From Nematostella vectensis (lineage: Eukaryota > Cnidaria > Anthozoa > Actiniaria > Edwardsiidae), in the NCBI RefSeq assembly GCF_932526225.1, contig NC_064036.1, forward strand, positions 16,576,953 to 16,640,952: a DNA stretch of 64,000 nt, given 5' to 3'. The notes under the pieces were generated by a model, which did not search any database, had not been told where the DNA came from, and saw nothing but the letters and a program-made list of their open reading frames with translations. The position numbers were made by a program, and so were the translations under genes. Shown in pieces: positions 22,302 through 34,040 of this stretch (positions within the stretch are counted from its first letter, which is position 1; each line of letters starts with the position of its first letter).

Positions 22302-22855
22302 CTTGCCAAGATCTAGTCGAGCGCTGAAAATTAAGTGAAGCGTTATATCGACGTTTACAAATTATTACAAAAGCAGAAGTATAATAATTTACAAAAACCT
22401 CTTGGAAACATCTAAAGCATAAGCCGTACACATGAAAGACATCCTAGCCTTTATGTTTTTGCGTATTTGTGGCGGGCATTTTGCCCCTGTCTCTGTATTT
22501 ATCTCAAAAGACTGCACTACACTAGATTATCGAGTAACTACTTTTGTTCCAGTCCTTGAAAACGTATTTTAACCAAATATCATCACGGTTAATAAAAACC
22601 GAATATACGCGAACAATAAACGATACCTGCCTTTTATAAAACCACAAGTAGCGTTAACGATCCGCCAATGATACCGACTGCTATCGATTTAGAAGTTCAA
22701 TTTTGATAAACTTCCGCACTTTCTGCATGGATGATCAAAAGTTTACGACAAACAACCGTCAATGTATGACTAAATGTATTCCGATTGGATGCGTGATGAG
22801 TCCAGTGTCTATGGTTACAAGATTAAAAAAGTCATGAATATTCTGTTAAGACGGA
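22302..22855. other. 5' flank of second tetraspanin
   Basis: No gene is seen. It includes the likely minus-strand promoter just right of 22301 and ends where the first macro-repeat begins. Confidence 0.45.
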
Positions 22856-23643
22856 AGTTTTCAATCATAATTTGCCGTATTACGCACTTAGAGTATAAAG
22901 GAGGGCTCGTCATTTCTATATTTGTCTCTTAGTTTTATCTTTGTTGACGATATCATAAGATTATTATTAATGTGTTTTTGTAGGGAAAGTCGATCTACGT
23001 TGTGTAACCTAAAATAAATTTCCAAACATCGAGCCGTGTAATTGCATACCAGGATTTTAATCCGCATTGCATTAATGTTTTCCTTCTTCCATTTACCTCA
23101 CCTCACGCTCCTACACTGTTGAAAACTTTAATATCTCTCTGAAATAGGTTTCCCAGTCAAGGGAAAAGATTAGCAATATGCACGTCGACAACTGCGGAGT
23201 AAATTTTGTTTCGCAAAAGTGGGTATGTATTGTTGGTTTATATAGATTTCGGCACTGCCTAAAAGCGCAGCCCCATCCCAAACTTATTTTCGTTCGACAA
23301 TTTTAAAATAAGCTTTGCGAATGCTTTCGTAGCTGGCGATGACTTCACACATCACCTGACTATCTCTTTGAAGTATATAGTTTGGTTGTCTGAAAGGGGG
23401 AAGGGTGTCTGACGGTATTTCTACCATGAGATATTGATATTGTTATGACGTCATTGATGACGTCACACATCCTGTGACTATTTTGTTCCACCCCCTTGAC
23501 ACTCATATGAAATCTTCCAATATTAGTTCCCTTACGATTTTCATATTTTCGAGTCGCTTCTAAAATTTCCTTTCAAATACTCATACACATTCATTCCTCA
23601 TGCAGTTCTCTCATGCAGTTTTCTCCTATGGAACTGGAACAAA
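22856..23643. repeat. Macro-repeat unit 1 (~785-bp unique part)
   Basis: Starting agttttcaatcataatttgc, this segment is almost identical to 24138-24927 (offset ~1282 bp). It contains paired TGACGTCA sites at 23446-23465 and a block (cacccccttgacactcatatg) related to the 128-bp repeats at 33425-33790. No exon is conserved; a 74-codon minus frame in copy 2 is interrupted in copy 1. Confidence 0.9.
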
Positions 23644-24137
23644 GCGCCCTTCCTCCGCATCTAGATGTTCGAATGTGTGCGCCCTTTCTCCGCATCTAAA
23701 TGTTCGAATGGGTGGGCCCTTTCTCCGCATCTAAATGTTCGAATGTGTGCGCACTTTCTCCGCATCTAAATGTTCGAATGTGTGCGCCCTTTTTCCGCAT
23801 CTAGATGTTCGAATGTGTGCGCCCTTTCTCCGCATCTAAATGTTCGAATGGGTGGGCCCTTTCTCTGCATCTAAATGTTCGAATGTGTGCACACTTTCTC
23901 CGCATCTAAATGTTCGAATGTGTGCACACTTCCTCCGCATCTAAATGTTCGAATGTGTGCGCACTTTCTCCGCATCTAAATGTTCGAATGTGTGCGCCCT
24001 TTTTCCGCATCTAAATGTTCGAATGTGTGCGCACTTTCTCCGCATCTAAATGTTCGAATGTGTTCGCACTTTCTCCGCATCTAAATGTTCGAATGTGTGC
24101 GCACTTTCTCCGCATCTAAATGTTCGAATGTGTGCGC
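23644..24137. repeat. 35-bp satellite array 1, ~14 copies
   Basis: Consensus unit: cactttctccgcatctaaat followed by gttcgaatgtgtgcg. Copies vary mainly at cact/ccct and g/a before the block. The invariant core is the palindrome ttcgaa in context atgttcgaatgtg. Confidence 0.95.
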
Positions 24138-24927
24138 AGTTTTCAATCATAATTTGCCGTAATACGCACTTAGAGTATAAAGGAGGGCTCGTCATTTCTA
24201 TATTTGTCTCTTAGTTTAATCTTTGTTGACGATATCATAAGATTATTATTAATGTGTTTTTGTAGGGAAAGTCGATCTACGTTGTGTAACCTAAAATAAA
24301 TTTCCAAACATCGAGCCGTGTAATTGCATACCAGGATTTTAATCCGCATGGCATTAATGTTTTCCTTCTTCCATTTACCTCACCTCACGCTCCTACACTG
24401 TTGAAAACTTTAATATCTCTCTGAAATAGGTTTCCCATTCAAGGGAAAAGATTAGCAATATGCACGTCGACAACTGCGGAGTAAATTTTGTTTCGCAAAA
24501 GTGGGTATGTATTGTTGGTTTATATAGATTTCGGCACTGCCTAAAAGCGCAGCCCCATCCCAAACTTATTTTCGTTCGACAATTTTAAAATAAGCTTTGC
24601 GAATGCTTTCGTAGCTGGCGATGACTTCACACATCACCTGACTATCTCTTTGAAGTATATAGTTTGGTTGTCTGAAAAAGGGGGAAGGGTGCCTGACGAT
24701 ATTTCTACCATGAGATATTGATATTGTTATGACGTCATTGATGACGTCACACATCCTGTGACTATTTTGTTCCACCCCCTTGACACTCATATGAAATCTT
24801 CCAATATTAGTTCCCTTACGATTTTCATATTTTCGAGTCGCTTCTAAAATTTCCTTTCAAATACTCATACACATTCATTCCTCATGCAGTTCTCTCATGC
24901 AGTTTTCTCCTATGGAACTGGAACAAA
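24138..24927. repeat. Macro-repeat unit 2
   Basis: Second copy of the 22856-23643 segment, in direct orientation and immediately following array 1. Differences are a handful of substitutions and a 3-base insertion near 24676. Confidence 0.9.
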
Positions 24928-25977
24928 GCGCCCTTTCTCCGCATCTAGATGTTCGGATGTGTGCGCACTTTCTCCGCATCTAAATGTTCGAATGTGTGCG
25001 CACTTTCTCCGCATCTAAATGTTCGAATGTGTGCGCACTTTCTCCGCATTTAAATGTTCGAATGTGTGCGCCCTTTCACCGCATCTAAATGTTCGAATGT
25101 GTGCGCACTTTCTTCGCATCTAAATGTTCGAATGTGTGCGCACTTTCTTCGCATCTAAATGTTCGAATGTGTGCCCACTTTCTCCGCATCTAAATGTTCG
25201 AATGTGTGCACACTTTCTCCGCATCTAAATGTTCGAATGTGTGCGCCCTTTCACCGCATCTAAATGTTCGAATGTGTGCGCACTTTCTCCGCATCTAAAT
25301 GTTCGAATGTGTGCGCCCTTTCGCCGCATCTAAATGTTCGAATGTGTGCGCCCTTTCGCCGCATCTAAATGTTCGAATGTGTGCGCCTTTTCTCCCCCAT
25401 CTAAATGTTCGAATGTGTGCACACTTTCTCCGCATCTAAATGTTCGAATGTGTGCACACTTTCTCCGCATCTAAATGTTCGAATGTGTGCGCACTTTCTC
25501 TGCATCTAAATGTTCGAATGTGTGCACACTTTCTCCGCATCTAAATGTTCGAATGTGTGCACACTTCCTCCGCATCTAAATGTTCGAATGTGTGCGCACT
25601 TTCTTCGCATCTAAATGCTCGAATGTGTGCGCCCTTTCGCCGCATCTAAATGTTCGAATGTGTGCGCCCTTTCGCCGCATCTAAATGCTCGAATGTGTGC
25701 GCCCTTTCTCCGCATCTAAATGTTCGAATGTGTGCACACTTCCTCTGCATCTAAATGTTCGAATGTGTGCGCACTTTCTCCGCATCTAAATGTTCGAATG
25801 TGTGCGCCCTTTCGCCGCATCTAAATGTTCGAATGTGTGCGCCCTTTCTCAGCAGCTAAATGTTCGAATGTGTGCGCCCTTTCTCCGCATCTAAATGTTC
25901 GAATGTGTGCGCCCTTTCGCCGCATCTAAATGTTCGAATGTGTGCGCCCTTTCTCAGCAGCTCGAATGTTCGAATGT
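24928..25977. repeat. 35-bp satellite array 2, ~30 copies
   Basis: The same 35-bp unit as array 1, continuing ~1.05 kb, then decaying into diverged copies with gcattcaaat/gcatttgaatgtga words up to ~26100. Variant units (ttcgccgcatc, ttcttcgcatc, ttcaccgcatc) recur in neighbouring copies, a sign of local amplification. Confidence 0.95.
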
Positions 25978-26518
25978 GAATTTACGAAGTTTGCGCTTTT
26001 TTCGCATTCAAATATGGATCGCATGGATCCTTTTTCGCATTTGAATGTGAGTGTATGTGGGTGTTCTCTTTTGGCAACTTTTTTCTGCATTTAAATGTGA
26101 TAGGTACGCACTTGGCATCCGCCAAAAGCATTCGTCTTGTCTGGTCATTTTCTACTTTTTGGCTTTAAATTCGGCATGCTTCGCTACTAGTACTTATTAA
26201 ATGCATGTTATCGTAATTCTATATTAAACAAAACAGACAAAAAAACGAAGGTTTGCTAAAATACCACAGGATCCCCACCTGCTCTCAATAATTTATTCAT
26301 CGACGTTTCGGCATGTTGCCACAGGCCGTGAGCTATCCAGGAGATATAAAGAAAAAAATAACATAGATTTTTTAATTGGAATCATTTCCCTTGTAGTCTC
26401 TGCTGAAATCGATATTACGATTGGGCTGCCTGTGTGTGCATCATCTAGGGCATTGTGGGATATGTCACATGGCTAATGGCGGACTCATATTTCACAAACA
26501 CCCGCTTTCTCGTCCTCG

Positions 26519-26576
26519 ATGTCTTCTCGTTCCCTTAAAATCGCTACCCTCCAAGGCCTTTTGGAACAAAACTCAG
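26519..26576 (+). CDS. Candidate first coding exon
   Basis: ATG opens a 19-codon run (MSSRSLKIATLQG, then LLEQNS) followed by G and a GTAGAT donor-like site. No partner exon was identified with confidence; an acceptor at ~27566 (tgtcctgtag) is phase-compatible but gives only a short tail. It could equally be the start of an unspliced 69-codon frame. Low support. Confidence 0.2.
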
Positions 26577-28619
26577 GTAGATCTGATAACCAAAATGTAA
26601 TTTATTATTTTGCGAATTCAAATAGTGTCAACGCTGGGTGTGAAGCCTATCCAAGTAGTGAAATACCGAACTTTAGGTGCCTTGTAAGCAGCTCGATCAC
26701 ATTTTACATGGAAGAAGACCTACAGTAACCTTTCTGACTCGTGACATCTCTTATCGATTGACCCAAACCCATCACTATAATGGGCTTCGTAATTCATTAG
26801 GACTTTAACTTCTAAAATTAAATGATTCGTATAAGAAACATTGGCGATTACCGCATTTCTGACTCGAGTGGGTTGAGTTGAAGTCTATGTTTTTTAAGAC
26901 TTAGTTCAGTTGCACCAAATACAGATGTTAAAGAGTGCCGATCAACCAGTCCTTTATTATTGTTTATCATTGAAAATACAGCAGTGGGAAACTTCAAAAT
27001 AACAATCTACGAATGAATTATTGTTGATATTTGATTCAAAATATCTACATTATTCGCTTGAATTTGCCCATGGAAATGGATGCTTTTTGTGATTCGCCAT
27101 TGAGCGGGAGCATAAAATGGTGGCGTGATTGGCCTTCTTTAACCAAGCAACTTTCTAGGTCTTTTACAGAGGTAACCGAAGACAAAGGTTACAGACTCCG
27201 TTTGCGGCGAAGCCGTTTCTCTTCATGCTAATGGTGCTGCTCCCATTTAAATGGCATTCAGTTTATGATCCCATCGTCAATGTCAACTTTACCCGAGAGA
27301 ACACTACCAAAGATAGAGAAAACTGGGGCCTTTTTTCAAGGTGGACCCTCTGACATTGAGAGACGGTGGAGTTGGCATCCATCCTGGGGTAGGTTGGTAC
27401 AGAACTTGTGTCTTCCGACATAGTATTACACTGGTGAATCTCTGGAATTACCAGATCATTTTTCTTCTATCGTATTTTGGTGGAATCCGCAAGAGTTGTC
27501 TACTACAGCTTAAAATTGTTAAAATTATAATAATAAGTTGTTTGTTTCTTTTTACTGTCCTGTAGACAGTGCAAGATTTTTTAATGGACAGAGTTGCATC
27601 AGCTGTCTTGGTGTTGTCTGGCTTACTTACTCACTTGTTAAATATTGTCATTATAAGTTATTAATTTAAATGAACAATATTCACATCTACAGATTACTAA
27701 TATACTTTTTTTAAATTGTATTCTATTATTTATTTGGTATTTATTATACAACCCAAATTGTTTGACTTGCTTTCTTTAAAAGCAGACTCTATTATTTTGG
27801 GCAAGAAGACTTCACTTGTACTTGTGAGCTTCCAAATATTACCTTAGTTTATATGACAGAGACTAATAATATTGGATTCATATCCATAAATAAGGCAAAT
27901 TTCTTGATAAATATTGAAAGAAAGGTAACTTCCAGCCAAGGAAGCTGTAGTGGTGTTTCTTGTCCAGAGAATGGGTTCAAATTTTCTGCTTTGACATTGT
28001 GACCACTAAAGGAATCATGCTTCGATCAGATTGAGCACAAGACTAGATGCTTTATTGTCATTATCATGGTATAGTTACTATTGGTTCAACAAGTTTGGGA
28101 GATTAGTATATTCCAACCCTGGTCATAGAAACTGAGAAAAATAGAAACATAGAAACAAGGAAACACCAGCGACTATTGGTTTCTGTGCTGTTTCCCCTAA
28201 TCCTAGGGTACTTACTCGCAAGCACTCTAGAAACACTGGTGCCTACCTAACTACCTGATTCTCTACCTATCTATATTCTACCTACCTACCTATTCTACCT
28301 ACCTATATTTTTTTCATTTTTTTTTCTTTTTTTCAACTTTCTTTTGCACAGTTCTATTTCAATCTTGTAGAATGCTTGTCATCCTCATTCTTCTTGGGTG
28401 TTGATTGGCGAAGAGGTCAAGCAGAGTCTCAAGATCATGGTCCATTTATTTTATTTTTTATTTTATTTATTTATTACATTCACGGTGATGACGGCCGTAG
28501 GAGGCAAAGAACAGGACTCGAGGTCCCTTACAGGCTCAGCCTCTGTTGGTCAGCAGTATAGTCAACATTACATACATAAAAACAACACTAGCAAACTTAA
28601 CAGCGACAAACTGAATCAT
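26577..28619. other. AT-rich sequence without supported genes
   Basis: Only short open frames with no recognisable content. Simple (tacc)n-like runs are at 28230-28310 and T-rich/ATTT runs at 28440-28480, near the 3' end of the hAT relic. Confidence 0.5.
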
Positions 28620-30047
28620 ATTCCCCTGTTTGAGAACATAAGTGCTATGCCATTCAGCCTTTCTTGTTCCATAGTGCTACTAAGATAGGTTTTCAGATGT
28701 CTCAGGGATGATATAGATCTCTCACAAGATTAGGAGGATATGGGAATTGTAGCAAGGATCTGCAGCATCGTATATATATTCACATAGGTCTCAGGATGAA
28801 CGGTTTGTAAGGTTGTTCTAACTGTATCAGGGATGTGCTCTCCTCTAGACTTCCTATCTTCCCAAGTTTTCTCCCACATGATAAGTTCTGCTGGTAAGGC
28901 TGCTGGGTTTGGGAGGTCTCTAAGGTAGTGATCAGATGTGAACAGATGGAATACGTGAAAGCCCTTTGTAACAAACAAATACTTCATCTTGGAATCTTTT
29001 ATCTAATTGCTGAAGGGCATGGTCAAGAAATTTTGTTGTTAGATTAATCTTATAATATTGCTCAGGATTTTGGGCTGGAGAATTGTCACGATGCACTTGT
29101 CTTTGAACAATCCTGGGCATGCTTGGTTCAACTCCAATTTTTCGGCCAAGTTCAACAGCTTGAGGATGGACAACATTGTATCTTTCATCAATATTATTTT
29201 GCATGTCTCTCAGACTTGATTTGAGGATTCTCAGCTCATCTTTGGCTTTAAGTAGGTCTATTTCCTTGGCCTGCAGCTTGACAGTGATAGGCTTTGTAAG
29301 GTCTAGAATATAAGAAACTACAACTACAGTTATGATAAACGAAAATGATAGAGCATTTACAAGTGCCTGGGCATCAATGCGACTGTTTGGATTCCAGTCT
29401 TTTCCTTGGTTAAGTGCAATGTCTTCGAATGTTTCAGCAACAGGCTGTAACAGTTCAATAACTCGGTGCATTCCTTCAATTCGATCGATCCATCTAGTTC
29501 TGCAGACATTAATCAACTTTACCTTGGTTGCTTCCTTTTCAAGTTCATTGACCTTTTCTTTAAAGTACTGGAAACGCTTGGGTGAGTTGTCAAAGACGGC
29601 ATGTAATTTTCCTACAACTTCTATTGCATTTCTCACAAGGGGCATGAAGCATGTGCTAGCAACACAGAAATTAAGGCGATGGTTCATTCAGTGCACATAG
29701 ATGGCTTTGCTGTGTTCACGGCTGATTAGGGAGGATGCTCCATTCATTTTTCCACTCATATTTCCTGCACCATCATAACACTGCCGATGGCAGTCTTCCA
29801 TAGTCTTCCATAGTTCCTAAGTCGTTACAGCTTCTAAGATTTTTTTCTTGATTTGTTCACCAGTTGTCCCGTCATCTCATTCTTGGTTACCAATGAACTC
29901 TTCTCTAATAGTCTGGGTGAAGGAGTCTACCAAACGAATCACAACGCTTAGGTTTTCTTTATTGGAAATGTCAGCTGCTTCATCGGCCAGAACTGAGAAC
30001 AACCTGGCGTTTCTAATCTCCCCAGAAAAATGGTATATAACTGTGTG
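28620..30047 (-). pseudogene. hAT-superfamily transposase relic
   Basis: Read on the minus strand: LFSVLADEAADISNKENL, then VVIRFVD, then DGAGNMSGK, an intact block 29687-28932 with LHAVFDNSPKRFQYF, CRTRWIDRIEGM, LTKPITVKLQAKEIDLLKA and YYKINLTTKFLDHALQQL, and finally the C-terminal dimerisation motif ERSISSLRHLKTYL with TMEQERLNGIALM near 28640-28720. This is the ZMYM1-like hAT type (DDE/RNase H fold with hAT dimer domain). Stop codons interrupt it at several points (for example near 29700, 29820, 29870 and 28730), and no TIRs were found. The protein would catalyse cut-and-paste transposition. Confidence 0.85.
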
Positions 30048-31849
30048 ACTGATTTTTTTTTTTTTATCATCGCGCGGGAGCCCTGTGGTTCTGCCTGCCC
30101 GCCCGCCCGCACAAGCTATTTAAACACCATTCGCTGACACAGTCGCCTACACTCGAGAAAAACACAAACTTCCAAACATCTAAGAAGTGGGAAAACAGTT
30201 TGAGTATTTATAATACAGTCATTGATTGCTTAAATCAAGGAATCTACAATTTTCTCTGAGTCCGCTGTCAAATTTCGCCTTCAACAAACTGGTTATCACA
30301 CGGCGGAAGATCGATTACAATACCGATTCACAACAAGTAGAGATGAAAAAAAGTCTACGAAAAAAGTCTTTACAAAAAGCCTAAAATATAAAAAAGAACT
30401 GATGTCTAAAGACGAATAAATCGAAGACAATAAAGCAGCAAAAGTATTTATTAATTTTGGTTTCTCGCCGCAGTGAAACATGAAACGGTACGTTTTCATA
30501 TCGTATATAAGTTAAACTAGAGATATCACATGTTAGTGAGTGCTCAGAGGGAGTGACGCAAATCCTCCTGTCCTCCCCCTCCTCATGGAGTCGTAATTTG
30601 CTTTGGTCAGCGGTCGTTGTGAGAAGTATTATATTATGGGATAGGCCCTGTACTGAATTTTTTTCCATTTTTCTGTGAACTCTTCTGATTTTTGTAATTT
30701 AAAATTTAAATCCCCAACGTGATCACATTTTGTGCTCTTTGATTGGTCATCCCCAGTGAGATTGCGTGATCGGAAGCCATTTCGATGTTAGCCAACACAA
30801 GTGTAGATCAAAATTAGGGTTCATCAATCTTTCAATCATTCTATTTTATTGAAGCATTATCAGCAGAATTTGATAAACAGTAGCTAGTGCCATTTGGTAG
30901 CTAAGGCAATAAAACATTTTTCTAGGTGGCTGAAACTGGATTTGTCCAGCTGGGGATGTAGTAGAGATTTTTTGTGGCTGCCTACTGAGTGAGTAATAGC
31001 AACAAACAAAACCGTTAATGAGTTTTCTATATTTTAATGATGATGAAAAAAAAATTTTCTTTATTTTAAGTGGTGAGTTTCTTTTCAGTTTGAAGCGTGT
31101 CTGGTATACAATACAGTAGATTACAGAATCATGTCAGTTTTACATGAAATAGACTGCTCAAATTGAAAACACATCTTTGAATAAAGTTAGTTACTATGTA
31201 GGTTTAGGTCCATAGATAATGCAATGTCTATCAGAATTTAAGATTAACCCTTTTGATTAGACCATGTTGTTAGGGTTTTGTGATGTGTTGAACGTTATAC
31301 TCGAATGGTATGGTTCGTTAATTCTTGAATAGTAATACCCGAGCGGTGAGGACATGGTTCGCTCCATATAAAAATCCTCTGGTTTACGGGCCGAGGGGGC
31401 CTGGAAGCTCGTGGAAAGCCGTGACGACAATAGTGTTGCCTGGAGCGAGCGCAATGAGTACTTTAGAATTAGATACTTATTCGTTTATTTTCAATTTGTT
31501 CTAAATTTAAACTGTTGTTTTTCTTTACCGTAATTCTATATATTTTTTAAAATTATTTTTTGTTTATTATCATGGTGTATATAAAATGCGAATTGTTCGA
31601 ACAAAACCAATTCTGCTTCTGCTATTTTTGTCCAAATCATTATTTGTCGGGTCAATGTTATAGAATCTGAGCCAGACTAAAAGGCAAAAAGAGTAAACGA
31701 TGGTATGTTATCTCTCATATTTTATCTGCTTTGATTTTTGTTTTGTAAGAACAATTAAAACTAGACATAAATAAATAAACACTAATAGATAGTCATAATG
31801 AATAGCCAAGAAAGCAGAGTGCTAGGTTAGAGGTTCCATTATCTGACTG
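30048..31849. other. Intergenic, no supported gene
   Basis: A (gccc)n-like stretch is at 30095-30115. The remaining frames are short and featureless. Confidence 0.5.
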
Positions 31850-32025
31850 CTCTGGGAAAGAATGAACATGGCGGTACATAAAATTCACTGAACTTGGCAT
31901 CAAACCTAACAAAAAAATGGGCAACCTCTACCAATGCTGCTGTGTCTTTGGCAAATAGTTCCCGATAAAAGCACTGGAAAAGCAGTTTTAGTTATTCTAA
32001 AACCACCCCCTGTAAGGCAGCCACT
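31850..32025 (+). repeat. Interspersed repeat, copy B
   Basis: The reverse complement matches 1-290 in three blocks: the gccttacaggggg block, the ctatttgccaaagacacag block and the ttcagtgaattttatg block. It is more compact than copy A. Confidence 0.6.
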
Positions 32026-33424
32026 TTTCCAACAGATTACTGCAGTGTTTGTTGTTTTAAGTGTCAATAAAATTGAATTATTGTCTCAAAATAAGTTATG
32101 ATAGATAGTAAAGGGGAAAAACAAAATTAGAGGTAGTCTATAGTTTTTTATTGCTTTTCTTGTGAACCACAGTTAAATGACCAGCCCCTTCCAAAAAGCT
32201 ACTCAGCACAGCCCCAGGTGATTGCAGAGGCAGCACTTTACTGCCCTTGTATCTGAACTGTATTATCCCTGTTAGTGTTCCTGGCCGTTGAATTAGATTA
32301 GCCTAACACCATTGTGTGAAGGCTATACAATTGTTATTTGAAATTTTTTTCTTCTCCTCGTGTTTGTATTTTTCTTATTTCCTTTTTGCTCTTATTGTTT
32401 ATAGGTGGTGAAAATTTAGAAATAAATAATATAGAAATGGATAAAGATATATAAAAAAGTGATGAATTTAGATTAAAATATTCAAATTAAAATGAAATTA
32501 AAGCAAGACAGCATTTACAGAAAACGGAAGTGATGGAGGTTTTTTTTGTTCAGTTATTTATGTTAATTATTATATATTTATGTTTATTTTTTTCTGGTAA
32601 TTATAGTCACCCTCTATATTTGGACAAAATGAACAAGTACCTTTTTTCTTATTCTGGTCTTTATTAATGGTATGATAATGATTATTTATAACATTCATTA
32701 TTATAATTATTTTGTTATTGTTATAATTATAAAAACTATGAAAAATATTTGGAATATAAATGCACTGGCTCCGCTTTTAGGCAATGCCTAAATATAAATA
32801 TATTACTAGTAATTTTAACAGACTACAAGTCCATAAATATATGGGATTGTCAATATGGTTGGATGGTTACATTGTGACAAGAAAAGATGGGAAGCTCATT
32901 GTTTTGAAGGCATGATATTATGTTTGTTGTGACAAGGCAGTTAGATATCTAAAGTTTAAAATGCAAATTGTGTCCACTTGCTTTGTGCTTCAGATGGTAT
33001 CAACCAATAGGAAATGTACATGAAGGGCTTAAAAAATTCGCAAACCAAAGTATCTTTATACAGATGGGAACCACCTTGACAATGCAATAAACTTTGCTCA
33101 TGCAAATCATGCATCATAGACTGCAACTTTTTGCTTTTAATTGGTTGTGTCAATGCTATCATAAAATAGGATTCCGACTGTCGTTGATTTTTAGGTATTT
33201 AAGAGCAAAATCACTTGGGAAAGATATCTCTTTATAAATCATAATTCTTTGTAGTCTAGGATAGATGAAACATGGTGAAACATGGGAGCAACCTTTTCTG
33301 AAAGAAGTGTATACATTCCAGCAAAAGTATAATACTTGGTTATTTATTAAAGCATAATGGCTCACCTGAAGAATATTGCTTCAATGGCCGAACAATGTAT
33401 GTCTCTACAAACTCATCATTGACT
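32026..33424. other. AT-rich intergenic sequence
   Basis: No gene or structured repeat is supported. (att)n-rich runs occur at 32560-32750. Two 68-codon minus frames near 32956 and 33159 show no features. Confidence 0.5.
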
Positions 33425-33790
33425 TGATATGAGTATTGCCGTTTTTAGTGACGTCATCAATGATGTCATGCTTAGTTGACATATCGTTGCACCCCCCTTG
33501 ACACCTACATGACATCTGCCAAGTTAGACCGCCTTATGATGTTTCTATGATAAGATATAAGTACTGCCGTTTTTAGTGACGTCATTAATGACGTCATGCT
33601 CAGTTGACATATCGTTGCACCCCCCTTGACACTTACATGACATCTGCCAAATTAGACCGCCTTATGATGTTTCTATGATAAGATATGAGTATTGCCGTTT
33701 TTAGTGACATCATCGATGATGTCATGCTCAGTTGACATATTTTTGCACCCCCCTTGACACCTACATGTCATCTGCCAAGTTTGGTCTAAT
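33425..33790. repeat. 128-bp tandem repeat, ~2.8 copies, each with a 20-bp CRE-like palindrome
   Basis: Exact 128-bp spacing: the palindrome region begins at 33449, 33577 and 33705. Copies 2 and 3 are perfect palindromes of different sequence; copy 1 is intermediate. Each unit also has ttgcaccccccttgacac and gacatctgccaagt. The unit is related to part of the 22856/24138 macro-repeat. Confidence 0.9.
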
Positions 33791-33824
33791 TTTGTTTCTA
33801 TAAGTCAAAATTATAAGTTACAAC

Positions 33825-34040
33825 ATTTATGGGCGATGTGTTCTTACATTTATGGTTGACTGTTTATTACATTTATGGGCGATGTGTTCTTACATTTATG
33901 GTTATAACATTTATGGGCGACCTGATATTACATTTATGGTTGTTATAACATTTATGGGTGACGTGTTATTACATTTATGGTTGTTATAACATTTATGGGT
34001 GTTATTACATTTATGGGTGTTATTACATTTATGGGTGATA
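33825..34040. repeat. Subterminal array of ttacatttatggg (left end of ankyrin/DUF6589-like element)
   Basis: About ten copies of the word (a/t)acatttatggg(t/c) at irregular 17-40-bp spacing. The inverse word, aaatgtaataa, repeats at 35462-35540 and 40144-40185. The last codons of the adjacent minus-strand frame run into this array (CNNTHKCNNTHKC). Confidence 0.75.

Noticed and set aside
21516-22338. Several plus-strand frames of 62-97 codons
   Set aside because: Antisense or out-of-frame shadows of the second tetraspanin.
23650-25970. tRNA-like B-box (gttcgaat) copies
   Set aside because: The word is part of the satellite; no A-box or cloverleaf context.
23644-25977. CRISPR-like array
   Set aside because: Units are contiguous 35-bp satellite copies with no unique spacers, in an animal genome.
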